In this document: one piece after another, positions 42,097-51,685 of the stretch
Layout of the letters: each line of letters begins with the position of its first letter
Numbering within the stretch: the first letter of the stretch is position 1
Source of the DNA: an uncultured Solirubrobacteraceae bacterium
GTDB lineage: Bacteria > Actinomycetota > Thermoleophilia > Solirubrobacterales > Solirubrobacteraceae
Direction of reading: 5' to 3'
Length of the DNA: 64,000 nt
NCBI GenBank assembly: GCA_902806205.1
Contig: CADCVR010000001.1
Coordinates: forward strand, 124,001-188,000
Position numbers and translations under genes: made by a program
The notes under the pieces: generated by a model
The model's input: the letters and a program-made list of their open reading frames with translations, nothing else
Databases searched by the model: none
Told to the model about the DNA's origin: nothing

Positions 42097-44058
42097 CTAC
42101 GCTCCCGCCAGGGCGGAGCCCGCACCCACCGCGGCAGCGATGCGCTCCGCGATCGCCCTGCCGGTGAACCCGACCTCTTCGTGCAGTTGCGACGGCTTGC
42201 CGTGCGTGACGTAGCGGTCGGGCAGGCCGATGCGCATGATCCGGGCGCAGTCCGGTCCGTCGAGCCCGACGGCGTTCAGCGCCTCCCACACCGCGGAGCC
42301 GAAGCCGCCCTGCAGGACACCTTCCTCCACGGTCACGAGCAGCTCGTGCTCCGTGGCGAGCCTGGCCACGAGGTCGATGTCCAGCGGCTTCACGAACCGC
42401 GCGTCGGCGACCGTCACCGAGAGGTCGTGCTCGGCCAGCAGCGCCGCGGCCTCGCAGGCCTTGGTCACGCCGCTTCCGTATCCGAGGAGCGCGACGCGGC
42501 CGTCACCCTCGCGCAGCTCCTCGCCCTTGCCGACCTCGATCGGCGCGACCTCCTCGGGCGCCGGCAGGGCGACGCCGAGCGCCTCGCCGCGCGGGTAGCG
42601 CAGCGCGCTCGGCCCGTCGAGCGTCAGCGCCGTGCGCAGCATGTGGCGGAGCATCGCCTCGTCGCGCGGGGCCATCGCGACCATGTTCGGCAGGGAGCGC
42701 ATGTAGGCGATGTCGAAGACGCCGTGGTGGGTCGGCCCGTCGTCACCGACCAGGCCGGCGCGGTCCATCGCGAAGACGACGTTCAGGTTCTGCAGGCAGA
42801 CGTCGTGCACGATCTGGTCGTAGGCGCGCTGCAGGAACGTCGAGTAGATCGCCGCGACCGGCTTGCGGCCCTCGAGCGCGAGGCCGGAGGCGAACAGGAT
42901 CGCCTGCTGCTCGGCGATGCCGACGTCGAAGTAGTGCCTGGGTTCGGCGACCTGCAGCAGGTTGAGGCCGGTGCCGGTGTTCATCGCGGCGGTGATCCCC
43001 ACGACGCGGCGGTCGCGGCGGACCTCTTCGATCATCGCCTCGCCGAAGACCTGCGTGTACTGGGGGACGACGGGTGCGGTACCGCCCTGCTTGACCGCCT
43101 TGACGATCGACGGCATGCGGTTGGCGATCGAGCCGGGCTTGGCCGCGTGCCACTTCTCCATGCCCTTCAGGCCACCGTCCTCGGCCGGCGCGAAGCCCTT
43201 GCCCTTCACCGTGGAGATGTGCACGACGACGGGCCGCTGGGCGCTGAACGCCGAGCGCAGCGCACCGCGCAGCGCGCGGACGTCGTGGCCGTCGATGACG
43301 CCCGTGTAGGCCCAGTCGAGCTCCTCCCAGAACAGGCCCGGCGCCCAGAACGCCTTGAGCGATTCCTTGAGCTGCGGCCCGATGCGCTCCGCGAGCGCCC
43401 CGAGTCCTCCCGGCAGCTCGGTCAGGCCGCGCTCGACGCCCTCGCGCGCGTGCCACAGCCTGGGGTGCAGCCGCATGCGCGAGAACGTGCGCGTGAGCGC
43501 GCCGACGTTCGGCGAGATCGACATGCCGTTGTCGTTGAGCACGACCACGATCGGGGTGCCGGCGCCGCCGGCCTGGTGGATGGCCTCGAAGGCCACGCCG
43601 CCGGTCATGGCACCGTCGCCGATGACCGCGACGACCTTGCCCGCGTCGATATCCCCCTTGAGCCGCATCCCCTCCTTGAGGCCGACGGCGTAGCCGATCG
43701 ACGTGGAGGCATGGCCGGCGCCCATGATGTCGTGCTCGGACTCTGCGGCTGAGCAGAACGGCGCCAGGCCGCCGTACTTGCGGATCGTCCCGAGCTGGTC
43801 GCGACGGCCGGTGAGGATCTTGTGCGGGTAGGCCTGGTGGCCGACGTCCCAGAGGATCTTGTCCCGCGGCGAGTCCATCAGCGAGTGCAGCGCCACGGCG
43901 AGCTCGGCGGTTCCGAGGTTCGCGCCGAAGTGGCCGCCGATCTCCCCGACCGTGTCGATGATGTGCTCTCGCACCTCCTGGGCGACCCGTCCGAGCTCCT
44001 CGTCGGAGAGCGGGTGAAGGTCCTGGGGGCGGTTGATGCGGTTGAGGATGCGGGTCAT
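42097..44058 (-). CDS. dxs: 1-Deoxy-D-xylulose-5-phosphate synthase
   Basis: The 653-residue thiamine diphosphate enzyme makes the first intermediate of the non-mevalonate isoprenoid pathway from pyruvate and glyceraldehyde 3-phosphate. The cofactor motif is VVAVIGDGAMTGGVAFEAIH, preceded by GAGHASTSIGYAVGL and DVGHQAYPHKILTGR. The transketolase C-terminal domain has GPTHHGVFDIAYMR. The ATG at 44058 gives MTRILNRINRPQDL, the usual start. The prenyl synthase gene ends 16 bases upstream. Confidence 0.97.
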   Translation of the reverse strand: MTRILNRINRPQDLHPLSDEELGRVAQEVREHIIDTVGEIGGHFGANLGTAELAVALHSLMDSPRDKILWDVGHQAYPHKILTGRRDQLGTIRKYGGLAPFCSAAESEHDIMGAGHASTSIGYAVGLKEGMRLKGDIDAGKVVAVIGDGAMTGGVAFEAIHQAGGAGTPIVVVLNDNGMSISPNVGALTRTFSRMRLHPRLWHAREGVERGLTELPGGLGALAERIGPQLKESLKAFWAPGLFWEELDWAYTGVIDGHDVRALRGALRSAFSAQRPVVVHISTVKGKGFAPAEDGGLKGMEKWHAAKPGSIANRMPSIVKAVKQGGTAPVVPQYTQVFGEAMIEEVRRDRRVVGITAAMNTGTGLNLLQVAEPRHYFDVGIAEQQAILFASGLALEGRKPVAAIYSTFLQRAYDQIVHDVCLQNLNVVFAMDRAGLVGDDGPTHHGVFDIAYMRSLPNMVAMAPRDEAMLRHMLRTALTLDGPSALRYPRGEALGVALPAPEEVAPIEVGKGEELREGDGRVALLGYGSGVTKACEAAALLAEHDLSVTVADARFVKPLDIDLVARLATEHELLVTVEEGVLQGGFGSAVWEALNAVGLDGPDCARIMRIGLPDRYVTHGKPSQLHEEVGFTGRAIAERIAAAVGAGSALAGA

Positions 44059-44074
44059 GGGTGCTCCAGAGGTG

Positions 44075-44947
44075 CTAGTTCGTCCTGGTGTAGATGAAGT
44101 GCGTGATCTGCTCGAGTTCGGATGCGCCGTGCGGTGCGGCCTGTGACAACGCGGCACTCGCGTTGGCCACGGACTCGGCGGCCAGGCCGCGCGCCCCGTC
44201 GAGGCCGAACTCCGAGACGTAGGTCCGCTTGCCGTGGCGCTCGTCGGATCCCTGCGGCTTGCCCAGGGTGTCTGCGCTTCCCGTCACATCGAGGATGTCG
44301 TCGACGATCTGGAAGAGGATCCCCAGCTCGCTCGCGTAACGCCGGTACGCCATTGTCGCAGCTTCGTCGTGGCCCGCCAGGAGGAGTACGCACTCCACGG
44401 ACGCACCGATGAGTCGCCCGGTCTTGAGCGCGTGCAGGCGGCGCAGGCCGTCCGCACCGTCGGCCGCCGCCTCGTGCACGTCGAGGTACTGGCCGCCGAC
44501 CATGCCGTTGACGCCGGTGGCCGCGGCGAGCTCGCACATCGCCCGCAGGACGTCGCGCGGCTCGCCGGCCTGCGCGTGGAGCACGTGGTGGAAGGCCTCG
44601 GCGTAGAGGCCGTCGCCGGCGAGGATCGCAACGTCCTCGCCGAAGGCGACGTGGCACGTCGGGCGCCCGCGACGCAGGTCGTCGTCGTCCATCGCGGGGA
44701 GGTCGTCGTGGATCAGCGAGTAGGTGTGGATGAGCTCGACGGCCGCGGCGAACGGCAGGAAGTCCGCCTCGTCGCGGCGGATGGCGCGTGCAGTGGCCAG
44801 TGCGAGGACGGGCCGGATGCGCTTGCCGCCGGCCAGCAGCGAGTAGCGCATCGCCTCCTCGAGTCCGGAGGTGATCGCGTCGTCGGAGAACCGCAGGTGC
44901 TCCAGGTAGGCGTCGGCGCGCTCGCGCAGCTCGTCGGGATAGGCCAT
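44075..44947 (-). CDS. Polyprenyl (geranylgeranyl/farnesyl-type) diphosphate synthase
   Basis: This 290-residue all-helical enzyme condenses isoprenoid diphosphates. The first Asp-rich motif is HDDLPAMDDDDLRRG and the second is FQIVDDILD; GGKRIRPVLALATA is the conserved basic region. The residues before the first motif (ELIHTYSLI) suit a farnesyl- or geranylgeranyl-length product. It follows xseB with a TGATG overlap and leads into dxs, so both isoprenoid steps are coupled. Product length cannot be fixed from sequence alone. Confidence 0.93.
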   Translation of the reverse strand: MAYPDELRERADAYLEHLRFSDDAITSGLEEAMRYSLLAGGKRIRPVLALATARAIRRDEADFLPFAAAVELIHTYSLIHDDLPAMDDDDLRRGRPTCHVAFGEDVAILAGDGLYAEAFHHVLHAQAGEPRDVLRAMCELAAATGVNGMVGGQYLDVHEAAADGADGLRRLHALKTGRLIGASVECVLLLAGHDEAATMAYRRYASELGILFQIVDDILDVTGSADTLGKPQGSDERHGKRTYVSEFGLDGARGLAAESVANASAALSQAAPHGASELEQITHFIYTRTN

Positions 44948-45177
44948 CAGAGGAGCTGGTCCTGGGCGGGCCCCGGCCCCGAGGCGGCCGCCCGGGCCAG
45001 GCGCTCGAGCTCGGCGGAGGCCTCGCCCGCGGTCCGGGCGCACTGTTCGACGAGTTCGGCAGCCGTCTCGGGGCTCAGCGCCCCGCCGCGCAGCCGGCCC
45101 GCCGCTTCTTCCAGGCGGGCGACCAGGCGCCCGAGGGTCGCCGGGTCGTACGCGTTCGCAGGCTCGGCCTCACTCAT
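44947..45177 (-). CDS. xseB: Exodeoxyribonuclease VII small subunit
   Basis: The 76-residue product has the XseB helical hairpin: YDPATLGRLVARLEEAAGRL followed by LSPETAAELVEQCAR and a Gly/Pro tail. It joins several copies to XseA to digest single-stranded DNA. No xseA is in the window, although the two usually neighbour each other. It overlaps nusB by eight bases and the prenyl synthase by one or two. Confidence 0.8.
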   Translation of the reverse strand: MSEAEPANAYDPATLGRLVARLEEAAGRLRGGALSPETAAELVEQCARTAGEASAELERLARAAASGPGPAQDQLL

Positions 45178-45586
45178 GCGGAGTCTGGGCGGCGACCCGG
45201 TCTCGCAGGACCGCGCCGAGGATGCCGTTGACGAAGCCGGGCGTGTCGGCGCCGCAGTACTGCTTGGCGAGCTCGACGGCCTCGTTGATCGCGCCCTCCG
45301 GCGGAATCGGCCTGTCGCCGGGAGCGGCATCCGGGTGGACGATCTCCAGCAGCGCCACGCGCATGATCGCCTTCTCGAGCGGAGCGATCCGGTCGACCGT
45401 CCAGCCCTTGGCGTAGCGCTCGATGAGCGCGTCGAGATCCTCGGCGTAGTCGGCGACCGCGTGGGCGAGCGCGCGGGTGAAGCTCGGCGCCGTTGGCTCG
45501 AAGAGCTCTCCGAGCTCGCGGCCGGTCAGGTCGTGCTGGTAGAGCGCGAAGACCGCGGCGCGACGCTGGTCGGTGCGGCGGGACAA
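45170..45586 (-). CDS. nusB: Transcription antitermination factor NusB
   Basis: This 138-residue all-helical protein binds BoxA RNA with NusE during rRNA transcription. Family blocks are RRTDQRRAAVFALYQHDLTG, then RIAPLEKAIMRVALLEI, INEAVELAKQYCGADTPGFV and NGILGAVLRD. The TTG at 45586 gives a natural MSRRTDQRR start, 13 bases after the efp stop. efp-nusB is a common pair. Confidence 0.94.
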   Translation of the reverse strand: MSRRTDQRRAAVFALYQHDLTGRELGELFEPTAPSFTRALAHAVADYAEDLDALIERYAKGWTVDRIAPLEKAIMRVALLEIVHPDAAPGDRPIPPEGAINEAVELAKQYCGADTPGFVNGILGAVLRDRVAAQTPHE

Positions 45587-45599
45587 GGGCTCAGGCCGG

Positions 45600-46160
45600 C
45601 TAGACCCGCGACATGTACTCGCCGGTTTCGGTCTGCACCTTCACCCGGTCGCCGATGTTCACGAAGAGCGGCACCTTGATCTCCGCGCCCGTCTCCACGG
45701 TGGCGGGCTTGTCACCTCCGCCGGAGGCCGTGTCGCCGCGGACACCCGGCTCGGTGTGGGTGATCTCGAGCTCCACGGAGGACGGCAGCTGGATGTCGGC
45801 GGGCTGCTCGTCGATGAACAGGAGGTCGACGGGAGTGTTCGGCTTGGTCCAGCGGAGCTTGTCGGCGAGCGCGGTCTGCGGGATCGCCGACTGCTCGTAG
45901 GTCGCGGAGTCCATGAAGTGCGCGTCGGTGCCGTCGGTGTAGAGGAAGGTCATCTTCCGCGCCTCCGTGCGCACGGAGCGAAACTTCTCCCCCGCGCGGA
46001 AGGTCTTGTCGATCAGGTTGCCGTCGGTGGTGCGGCGCAGCTTCGTCCGCACGAACGCCGGGCCCTTGCCGGGCTTGACGTGCTGGAAGTCCACGACCTT
46101 GAAGATGGTTCCGTCCACTTCGATGTGGTTGCCGCTCTTGAGCTGGTTGGTGGAGATCAT
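45600..46160 (-). CDS. efp: Elongation factor P
   Basis: The 186-residue product relieves ribosome stalling at polyproline. The three-domain layout is intact: TNQLKSGNHIEVDGTIFKVV, the tip loop FQHVKPGKGPAFVRTKL with the Lys that contacts the peptidyl-tRNA, and the C-terminal block VNIGDRVKVQTETGEYMSRV. A loop insert (VRGDTASGGGDKPATVETG) is usual. It begins a coupled run of efp, nusB, xseB, prenyl synthase and dxs. Confidence 0.97.
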   Translation of the reverse strand: MISTNQLKSGNHIEVDGTIFKVVDFQHVKPGKGPAFVRTKLRRTTDGNLIDKTFRAGEKFRSVRTEARKMTFLYTDGTDAHFMDSATYEQSAIPQTALADKLRWTKPNTPVDLLFIDEQPADIQLPSSVELEITHTEPGVRGDTASGGGDKPATVETGAEIKVPLFVNIGDRVKVQTETGEYMSRV

Positions 46161-46238
46161 GCCCGGCGAAGTCTAGGGGGCCCAGGCGTCCACGGCCCTT
46201 CGCGAGCCCCGATCGGCTCCGGGCCCCGAACGCGCGAA

Positions 46239-46266
46239 GGCGGCGGCGGCTTGTGCCGCCGCCGCC
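46239..46266. terminator. GC-only hairpin between efp and the collagen-like gene
   Basis: GGCGGCGGCGGC and GCCGCCGCCGCC pair over 12 bases around TTGT. There is no T-tract. It lies after the stop of the 46302-46715 gene, on the side of its transcription, and may act as its terminator. Confidence 0.55.
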
Positions 46267-46301
46267 TCGCGGACCGCTGGACTGTGCCGGGGCTACGTGC
46301 T

Positions 46302-46715
46302 CTACGAGCTGGCCTGATGCTTCGCGGCGGCCTTCTTGCACTGGCTGAACGGCGTGCCCTTCTGGCCGGCGACCTTCTTCTTGCTCACGCCCTTGCAGGC
46401 CTGAGCGGCGTTCTTGGCCTCGCCGCTGTCGAGCCGGGCGAGCGCTCTGACGCACTGGCTGAACGGCGTGCCCTTCTGGCCCGCGACCTTCTTCTTGCTC
46501 ACGCCCTGGCAGCGCTTGCCGAAGGCGTTGCCCTGCGCCCCGGTGGCACCGGTCGCGCCCGTGGCACCGGTCGCGCCCGTGGCGCCCTTCATGCCCTGGG
46601 CGGCCTGGCCGGGCGCCTTGCCGGGGCCCTTGCCCTCCGGCGGGCCGGCGGCGAAGGTGGCGGGAACGAGGGCGAGGGTGGCACCCGCCGTGACGGCGAG
46701 GGTGGTGATGCGCAT
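46302..46715 (-). CDS. Small exported protein with a collagen-like run and a duplicated Cys module
   Basis: This 137-residue protein has a signal peptide (TLAVTAGATLALVPATFAA). A Gly-Ala-Thr triplet run follows at about residues 44-60. Then come two copies of a 20-residue module, first CQGVSKKKVAGQKGTPFSQC (69-88) and then the same with Lys for Gln at the second position (107-126). Each module has a Cys at both ends, so one disulfide per module is likely. The DNA copies match at 58 of 60 bases, which points to a recent duplication. AAGGAGGT lies four bases before the ATG. Function unknown. Confidence 0.75.
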   Translation of the reverse strand: MRITTLAVTAGATLALVPATFAAGPPEGKGPGKAPGQAAQGMKGATGATGATGATGATGAQGNAFGKRCQGVSKKKVAGQKGTPFSQCVRALARLDSGEAKNAAQACKGVSKKKVAGQKGTPFSQCKKAAAKHQASS

Positions 46716-46882
46716 GGGGACCTCCTTGTCGTGAGCACGGGAAAGAGTCTCCCGGGCAACGTTGTCTGGAGCCTAACGCGCGAGCCCACCGAGAGTTGGC
46801 GATGACCCGGACAAGTTTTCTCCGGCCGCCGATCCCGCGGGGAACGATGCGCCCGGGCCACCCGCCCGCCGGCGGACGGTCC

Positions 46883-48112
46883 TCAGCCCGCGGTGCGGTG
46901 GCGGATGGCGGCGGCGGCGGTCCGGGCGACGCGAGGCGGGGTCATGACGCGGTGCAAGGGGCGGGCGCGCCCGGCCATCTCGCCGACGAGCGCGGCGGTC
47001 GGCGGGTGACGAGGGGCGGCGGTGAAGATCAGCTTCTCCAGCCCGTTGAAGCGCCGGCCGCTGGAGTACTCGCTCATCATGAGGTGGTGACCGAGCAGGA
47101 ACGAGCGGTGCCGCCGGCGGTATCGCGCCAGGGCACGGTCGAGGTCGCCGCCCTGAGCCAGGGCCGGACCGAGCGCGTCGGCCAGCCACTCCGCGGTCTG
47201 CAGTGCGAAGCCGCAGCCCACGCCCCACAGCGGGTCCGATGCCTGCGCGGCGTCTCCCACGAACGCAAGGCCCGGGAGGGCCGCCGGCCGGCGGACGTTG
47301 GGCATGTCGAGCCTGCCGATGAGCGGCGAGATCCGCCGGGCGCTCATGATGTCCGGCCGGTTCGGCAGCCCGTCGAAGCTCGTCAGGAACGCCGCCTCGC
47401 CATCGGCCTTGAACTCGGGCAGGCGCTCCGCGGCGGCAAAGACGGCGAGGACTACGACGCCCTCGTCGTTCAAGAAGGCGTAGGAGACCTCGGGGTCTCG
47501 GAACCAGACCACGGAGTCCGGCGCGGTCGCGAGCGCCATGTTCTCGTAGTAGGCCATGTACCCGATCCGCCGGTTGGGCAAGACCCGCCCGGGCACGCCC
47601 GCCAGCCGGGCGACATCACTTCCGCGGCCGTCCGCGCCGACCACGACGCGGGCGCGGACCTCGACGCGCTCACCGTCGCGGCGGCGGGCGCCGACCCCGC
47701 ACGGCCGCCCGGCGTCGTCGCGCAGAACGGCATCGACGGTCAGCCCCTGCTGCAGCGCGACGCCCGGGGTCGCGGCGGCGAGCCGGCGCAACATGGGGTC
47801 GAGCTTCTCGCGGCGGAGGTTCCAGCCGTGCTCGCCCTCCTGGTGCAGCGAGAACCAGCCGTAGCGCGACCAACCCTGCGTGCGGTTGGGCGCGGCGCCC
47901 GCCGCCACGAACTGCTCCTCCAGGCCGAGGCGCCGCAGCACGGGCGAGGCGCCCGGTTGCAGGAAGTGGGAGCAGACGACCTTGTGGTGCTCTGGCCCGG
48001 GCGCCTTCTCGAGGACGGTCACGCGGACGCCCTGCCGGGCGAGCAGGGTCGCCGTGGAGCAGCCGGCGATGCTTCCGCCGACGACGACGACGTCGCTGAC
48101 TGCATCCGCCAT
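46883..48112 (-). CDS. FAD-dependent oxidoreductase (geranylgeranyl reductase/halogenase-like)
   Basis: The 409-residue flavoprotein has an N-terminal dinucleotide fold (VVVVGGSIAGCSTATLLARQ), the GADGRGSDVARLAG block, and the flavin-binding GLAFVGDAAQASDPLWGVGC. This is the layout of p-hydroxybenzoate hydroxylase-like and geranylgeranyl reductase-like enzymes. The substrate is unknown. The start lies 47 bases from the divergent histidine kinase start, so the shared regulatory space is very short. Confidence 0.85.
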   Translation of the reverse strand: MADAVSDVVVVGGSIAGCSTATLLARQGVRVTVLEKAPGPEHHKVVCSHFLQPGASPVLRRLGLEEQFVAAGAAPNRTQGWSRYGWFSLHQEGEHGWNLRREKLDPMLRRLAAATPGVALQQGLTVDAVLRDDAGRPCGVGARRRDGERVEVRARVVVGADGRGSDVARLAGVPGRVLPNRRIGYMAYYENMALATAPDSVVWFRDPEVSYAFLNDEGVVVLAVFAAAERLPEFKADGEAAFLTSFDGLPNRPDIMSARRISPLIGRLDMPNVRRPAALPGLAFVGDAAQASDPLWGVGCGFALQTAEWLADALGPALAQGGDLDRALARYRRRHRSFLLGHHLMMSEYSSGRRFNGLEKLIFTAAPRHPPTAALVGEMAGRARPLHRVMTPPRVARTAAAAIRHRTAG

Positions 48113-48159
48113 GCGCCGAACGTAGAGAACGTCGCCTACGCCTTCAAGCCCTGCGGCGC

Positions 48160-51100
48160 TTGGAGGCAGCGGCGCTCAAGCTCGCAGCCGCAGAACCCGA
48201 TACGCGCTACATCGACGCGCCGACTCTCCATCCCGAGCTTCCTGCCGTGGCAAGGAGCGTCGCCGCACGCGTGCGCCATGTGCTGCCGCGCGGCCGGACC
48301 CTGCCCGACGACGCGTGGCGGAAGCGACACCGCGCGCTGTCCGTGTTGCTGTGGCTCCACGCGTTGCTGCTGCCGGTCTTCGCGGGAGTCCAGGGTTACA
48401 ACGCGCTCCATGCCCTTGGCGAGGGATCGGTGCTGGCGCTCATCGCCTTCGCGGCCTACGCCCTTCGGCATCGGCGCCGGGGTGCGGCAACGCTGATCTC
48501 GCTGGGTCTTGTCACGTCGTCCGCGCTCGCCGTTCACATCTCCGGTGGGGTCATCGAGGCGCACTTCCACTTCTTCCTGATCATCATGGTGCTCGCGCTG
48601 TACGAGGACTGGCTGCCGTTCCTGATCGCGGCCGCCTATGTGTTGATCCATCACGGGCTGACGGGCGTCCTCGCGCCTCACGAGGTCTACAACCACCCCG
48701 ACGCTATCGCGCATCCCTGGAAGTGGGCGCTCATCCACGGCGCGCTGGTGACCGCGGCGGGTGCCGCGAGCGTGGTGGCGTGGCGCCTCAACGAGGGCGC
48801 GCGGGCCGAAGCCGTCGGCGCTCAGCGCGACGCCGCAGAAGCGCGCGCGCACCTGGTGGCACTGGTCGATTTCTCCGGCGACGCCATCATGGGCAGCGCG
48901 ATGGACGGAAGCATCGTGAGCTGGAACCAAGGCGCCGAGAAGCTCTTCGGCTACCGCTCCGACGAGGTGGTCGGCAGCTCGGTCGACCTTCTGGTGCCGC
49001 CCGATCGGCACGACGAGGCACGCGCCGTGCGGCACCCGGCCCGGGCTGAGGGGGTCGATCACATCGAGACGGTCTGGATCGCCAAGGGCGGCCGGCCCAT
49101 CGACGTCTCGCTCACGATCTCGCCGATCAAGAGCACGGACGGCCAGTTGAGCGGGGTATCGACGATCGCTCGCGACATCAGCGAGCGCAGGCGAACCGCG
49201 CGCTATCTCGAGGTTCAGCATCAGGCGACCAGCCTGATGGCCGAATCCCCGGCCCTCGACGAAGCGCTGCACGGGCTGTTGGGCGTGATCGGGCGAGGCC
49301 TGGGCTGGCCGGTGGGCGCCTGCTGGATGGCGATCGCCGACGGCCCGCCCATCGCACTCGGTTGCGTCGCGTTCTGGAACGCGGAAGGGCGAGCGGCACA
49401 GCACCTCGCCGGGGTCAACCGGAGCATGAAGCTCGCGCCGGGCAGCGGCCTGCCCGGGCGCGTCTGGGAGAGCCGGCAGGCACGCTGGGTGTCCGATGTG
49501 ACCCGAGAGCCGCATTCCCACCGCCGAGCCTCGGCGGACGCCGACGGACTTCACGCCTGCTTCCTCCTCCCGGTGCCGGGCGCGACCGAGACACGCGCCG
49601 TTCTCGAGTTCTTCAGCTACGAGTTCCGGCCACCCGATCCCGCGCTGCTCGAGATGCTCGACACCCTGTCCGGCCAGATCGGTCAGTTCCTCGAGCGCAA
49701 GCGCGCGGAAGAGGCCCTCGCGGCCAGCGAGCGCGAGACGCGCCAGATCCTCGAGACGGCTCACGACGCCTTCGTCGCGATCGACGGCGACGGCGCGATC
49801 ACCGCCTGGAATCCGCAGGCGGAGGCGACGTTCGGATGGGCGTGTGAGGAGGTGCTCGGCCGCGACCTGGCCGAGACCATCGTGCCCGAGCCCCACCGCG
49901 AGATGCACCGGCGCGGCATGGAGCGCTTCATCGCCACGGGAGAGGAGCGGGTGCTCGGCCGGCTCATCGAGTTGCCGGCGCTGCATCGCGACGGACACGA
50001 GTTCCCGATCGAGCTGACGATCTCTCCGCTTCGCTCGGAGCACGGCTACTCGTTCAACGCCTTCATGCGTGACATCACGGAGCGCAAGGCGGGCGCGGAG
50101 CTCCTCGAGCGCCAGCGCCGACAGCTGATCGACGCGCAGTCGATCGGGCAGTTCGGCAGCTGGGAGTGGGAGATCGCCGCGGACACCATGGAGTGGTCCG
50201 ACGAGCTCTACCGCATCTACGGGCTCGAGCCGAGCGGCGAGCCGATCAACGTCGACTATGTCCTCGAGCGCGTGTATCCGGACGATCGCGCGGCCGTGAG
50301 GGCCGCGATCGAGACGGCGTATGCGACGGGCGAGGCCTTCTCCTTCAAGCACCGCATCGTGCGCCCCGACGGCAGCGTGCGCGTCACTCAGTCCCGCGTC
50401 GACGTCGTCACGGGAGAGGACGGAACGCCGCTCAGGATGGTCGGTACGGGCCAGGACATCACCGAGCGCCACGAGGCCGAGCGCGCCAAGGACGAGTTCA
50501 CGTCCGTCGTCAGCCATGAGCTGAGAACGCCGCTGACCTCGATCCGCGGGTCGCTCGGACTGCTCGAGAGCGGTGTGCTGGGGCCGTTGCCGGCCAAGGG
50601 CCGGCGGGTGGTCGAGATCGCGGTCCAGAACACCGACCGCCTCGTGCGTCTGATCAACGACATCCTCGACATCGAGCGCATCGGCTCGGGGACGATCGAC
50701 GTGCGCCCGAAGCACTGCAACGCGGCAGAGCTCATCGAGAGCGCGGCCGAGGGAATCGCAGCAGTGGCCGCCGAGGCGGACGTGACGCTCGTGCTCGAGT
50801 CCGAGCCCGTCGCGCTCGTCGCCGATCCCGATCGCGTCATCCAGACGTTGACCAACCTGATCGGCAACGCGATCAAGTTCTCGGCGGCCGGGAGCACGGT
50901 TCGCGTCTGCGCACAGCACCGCGAGAACGAGGTGCTCTTCCGTGTCTGCGACGAGGGCCGCGGGATCCCGTCCGACAAGCTCGATTCGATCTTCGGGCGT
51001 TTCCAGCAGGTCGACGCCTCCGACTCGCGCGAGAAGGGCGGCACGGGCCTGGGACTCGCGATCTGCCGCACGATCGTCGAGCACCATGGCGGACGCATCT

Positions 51101-51246
51101 GGGCTGAGAGCCGCCTCGGAGAGGGCGCGACGCTCTCGTTCGTGCTCCCGGCACCGAGCGCACGCGACTGGCCGTCCGACGACGCCCAGGACGACGGTCC
51201 GCTCGTGCTCGCACGCGACGACGATGCCGCGGTGGCGCATCCGTGA
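48160..51246 (+). CDS. Multi-PAS sensor histidine kinase with an N-terminal membrane sensor
   Basis: The 1028-residue product has about five N-terminal spans (60-215), including the motif HFHFFLIIMVLALYEDWLPF and an HHG turn. It then has a PAS domain (about 225-345), a GAF-like domain (350-510), two more PAS domains (525-645, 655-770), and a kinase core. The phospho-acceptor is His786 in SHELRTPLTSIRG. The ATPase has NLIGNAIKFS, DEGRGIPSDKL and GTGLGLAICRT. The start is a TTG; a GTG near 48250 is possible. The next two genes follow on the same strand and probably receive its phosphoryl group. Confidence 0.9.
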   Translation: MEAAALKLAAAEPDTRYIDAPTLHPELPAVARSVAARVRHVLPRGRTLPDDAWRKRHRALSVLLWLHALLLPVFAGVQGYNALHALGEGSVLALIAFAAYALRHRRRGAATLISLGLVTSSALAVHISGGVIEAHFHFFLIIMVLALYEDWLPFLIAAAYVLIHHGLTGVLAPHEVYNHPDAIAHPWKWALIHGALVTAAGAASVVAWRLNEGARAEAVGAQRDAAEARAHLVALVDFSGDAIMGSAMDGSIVSWNQGAEKLFGYRSDEVVGSSVDLLVPPDRHDEARAVRHPARAEGVDHIETVWIAKGGRPIDVSLTISPIKSTDGQLSGVSTIARDISERRRTARYLEVQHQATSLMAESPALDEALHGLLGVIGRGLGWPVGACWMAIADGPPIALGCVAFWNAEGRAAQHLAGVNRSMKLAPGSGLPGRVWESRQARWVSDVTREPHSHRRASADADGLHACFLLPVPGATETRAVLEFFSYEFRPPDPALLEMLDTLSGQIGQFLERKRAEEALAASERETRQILETAHDAFVAIDGDGAITAWNPQAEATFGWACEEVLGRDLAETIVPEPHREMHRRGMERFIATGEERVLGRLIELPALHRDGHEFPIELTISPLRSEHGYSFNAFMRDITERKAGAELLERQRRQLIDAQSIGQFGSWEWEIAADTMEWSDELYRIYGLEPSGEPINVDYVLERVYPDDRAAVRAAIETAYATGEAFSFKHRIVRPDGSVRVTQSRVDVVTGEDGTPLRMVGTGQDITERHEAERAKDEFTSVVSHELRTPLTSIRGSLGLLESGVLGPLPAKGRRVVEIAVQNTDRLVRLINDILDIERIGSGTIDVRPKHCNAAELIESAAEGIAAVAAEADVTLVLESEPVALVADPDRVIQTLTNLIGNAIKFSAAGSTVRVCAQHRENEVLFRVCDEGRGIPSDKLDSIFGRFQQVDASDSREKGGTGLGLAICRTIVEHHGGRIWAESRLGEGATLSFVLPAPSARDWPSDDAQDDGPLVLARDDDAAVAHP

Positions 51247-51289
51247 GCGCGATGCTCGCGCAACTCACCCGAGACCTCCCGAAACGACC

Positions 51290-51681
<392 letters not shown>

Positions 51682-51685
<4 letters not shown>

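Noticed and set aside
40354-43752. A very long plus-strand open frame opposite tlyA, the esterase and dxs
   Set aside because: It is antisense to three clearly recognised genes, is full of Arg and Gly from high-G+C codons, and shows no domain. It is a shadow of the true genes.
46536-46592. CRISPR or satellite array at the repetitive stretch in the collagen-like gene
   Set aside because: The repeats are short, in frame, and encode Gly-Ala-Thr; there are no spacers.
48136-51240. A long minus-strand open frame opposite the sensor kinase
   Set aside because: The composition is Arg/Asp/His-rich with no domain, and the opposite strand has unmistakable PAS and kinase motifs.
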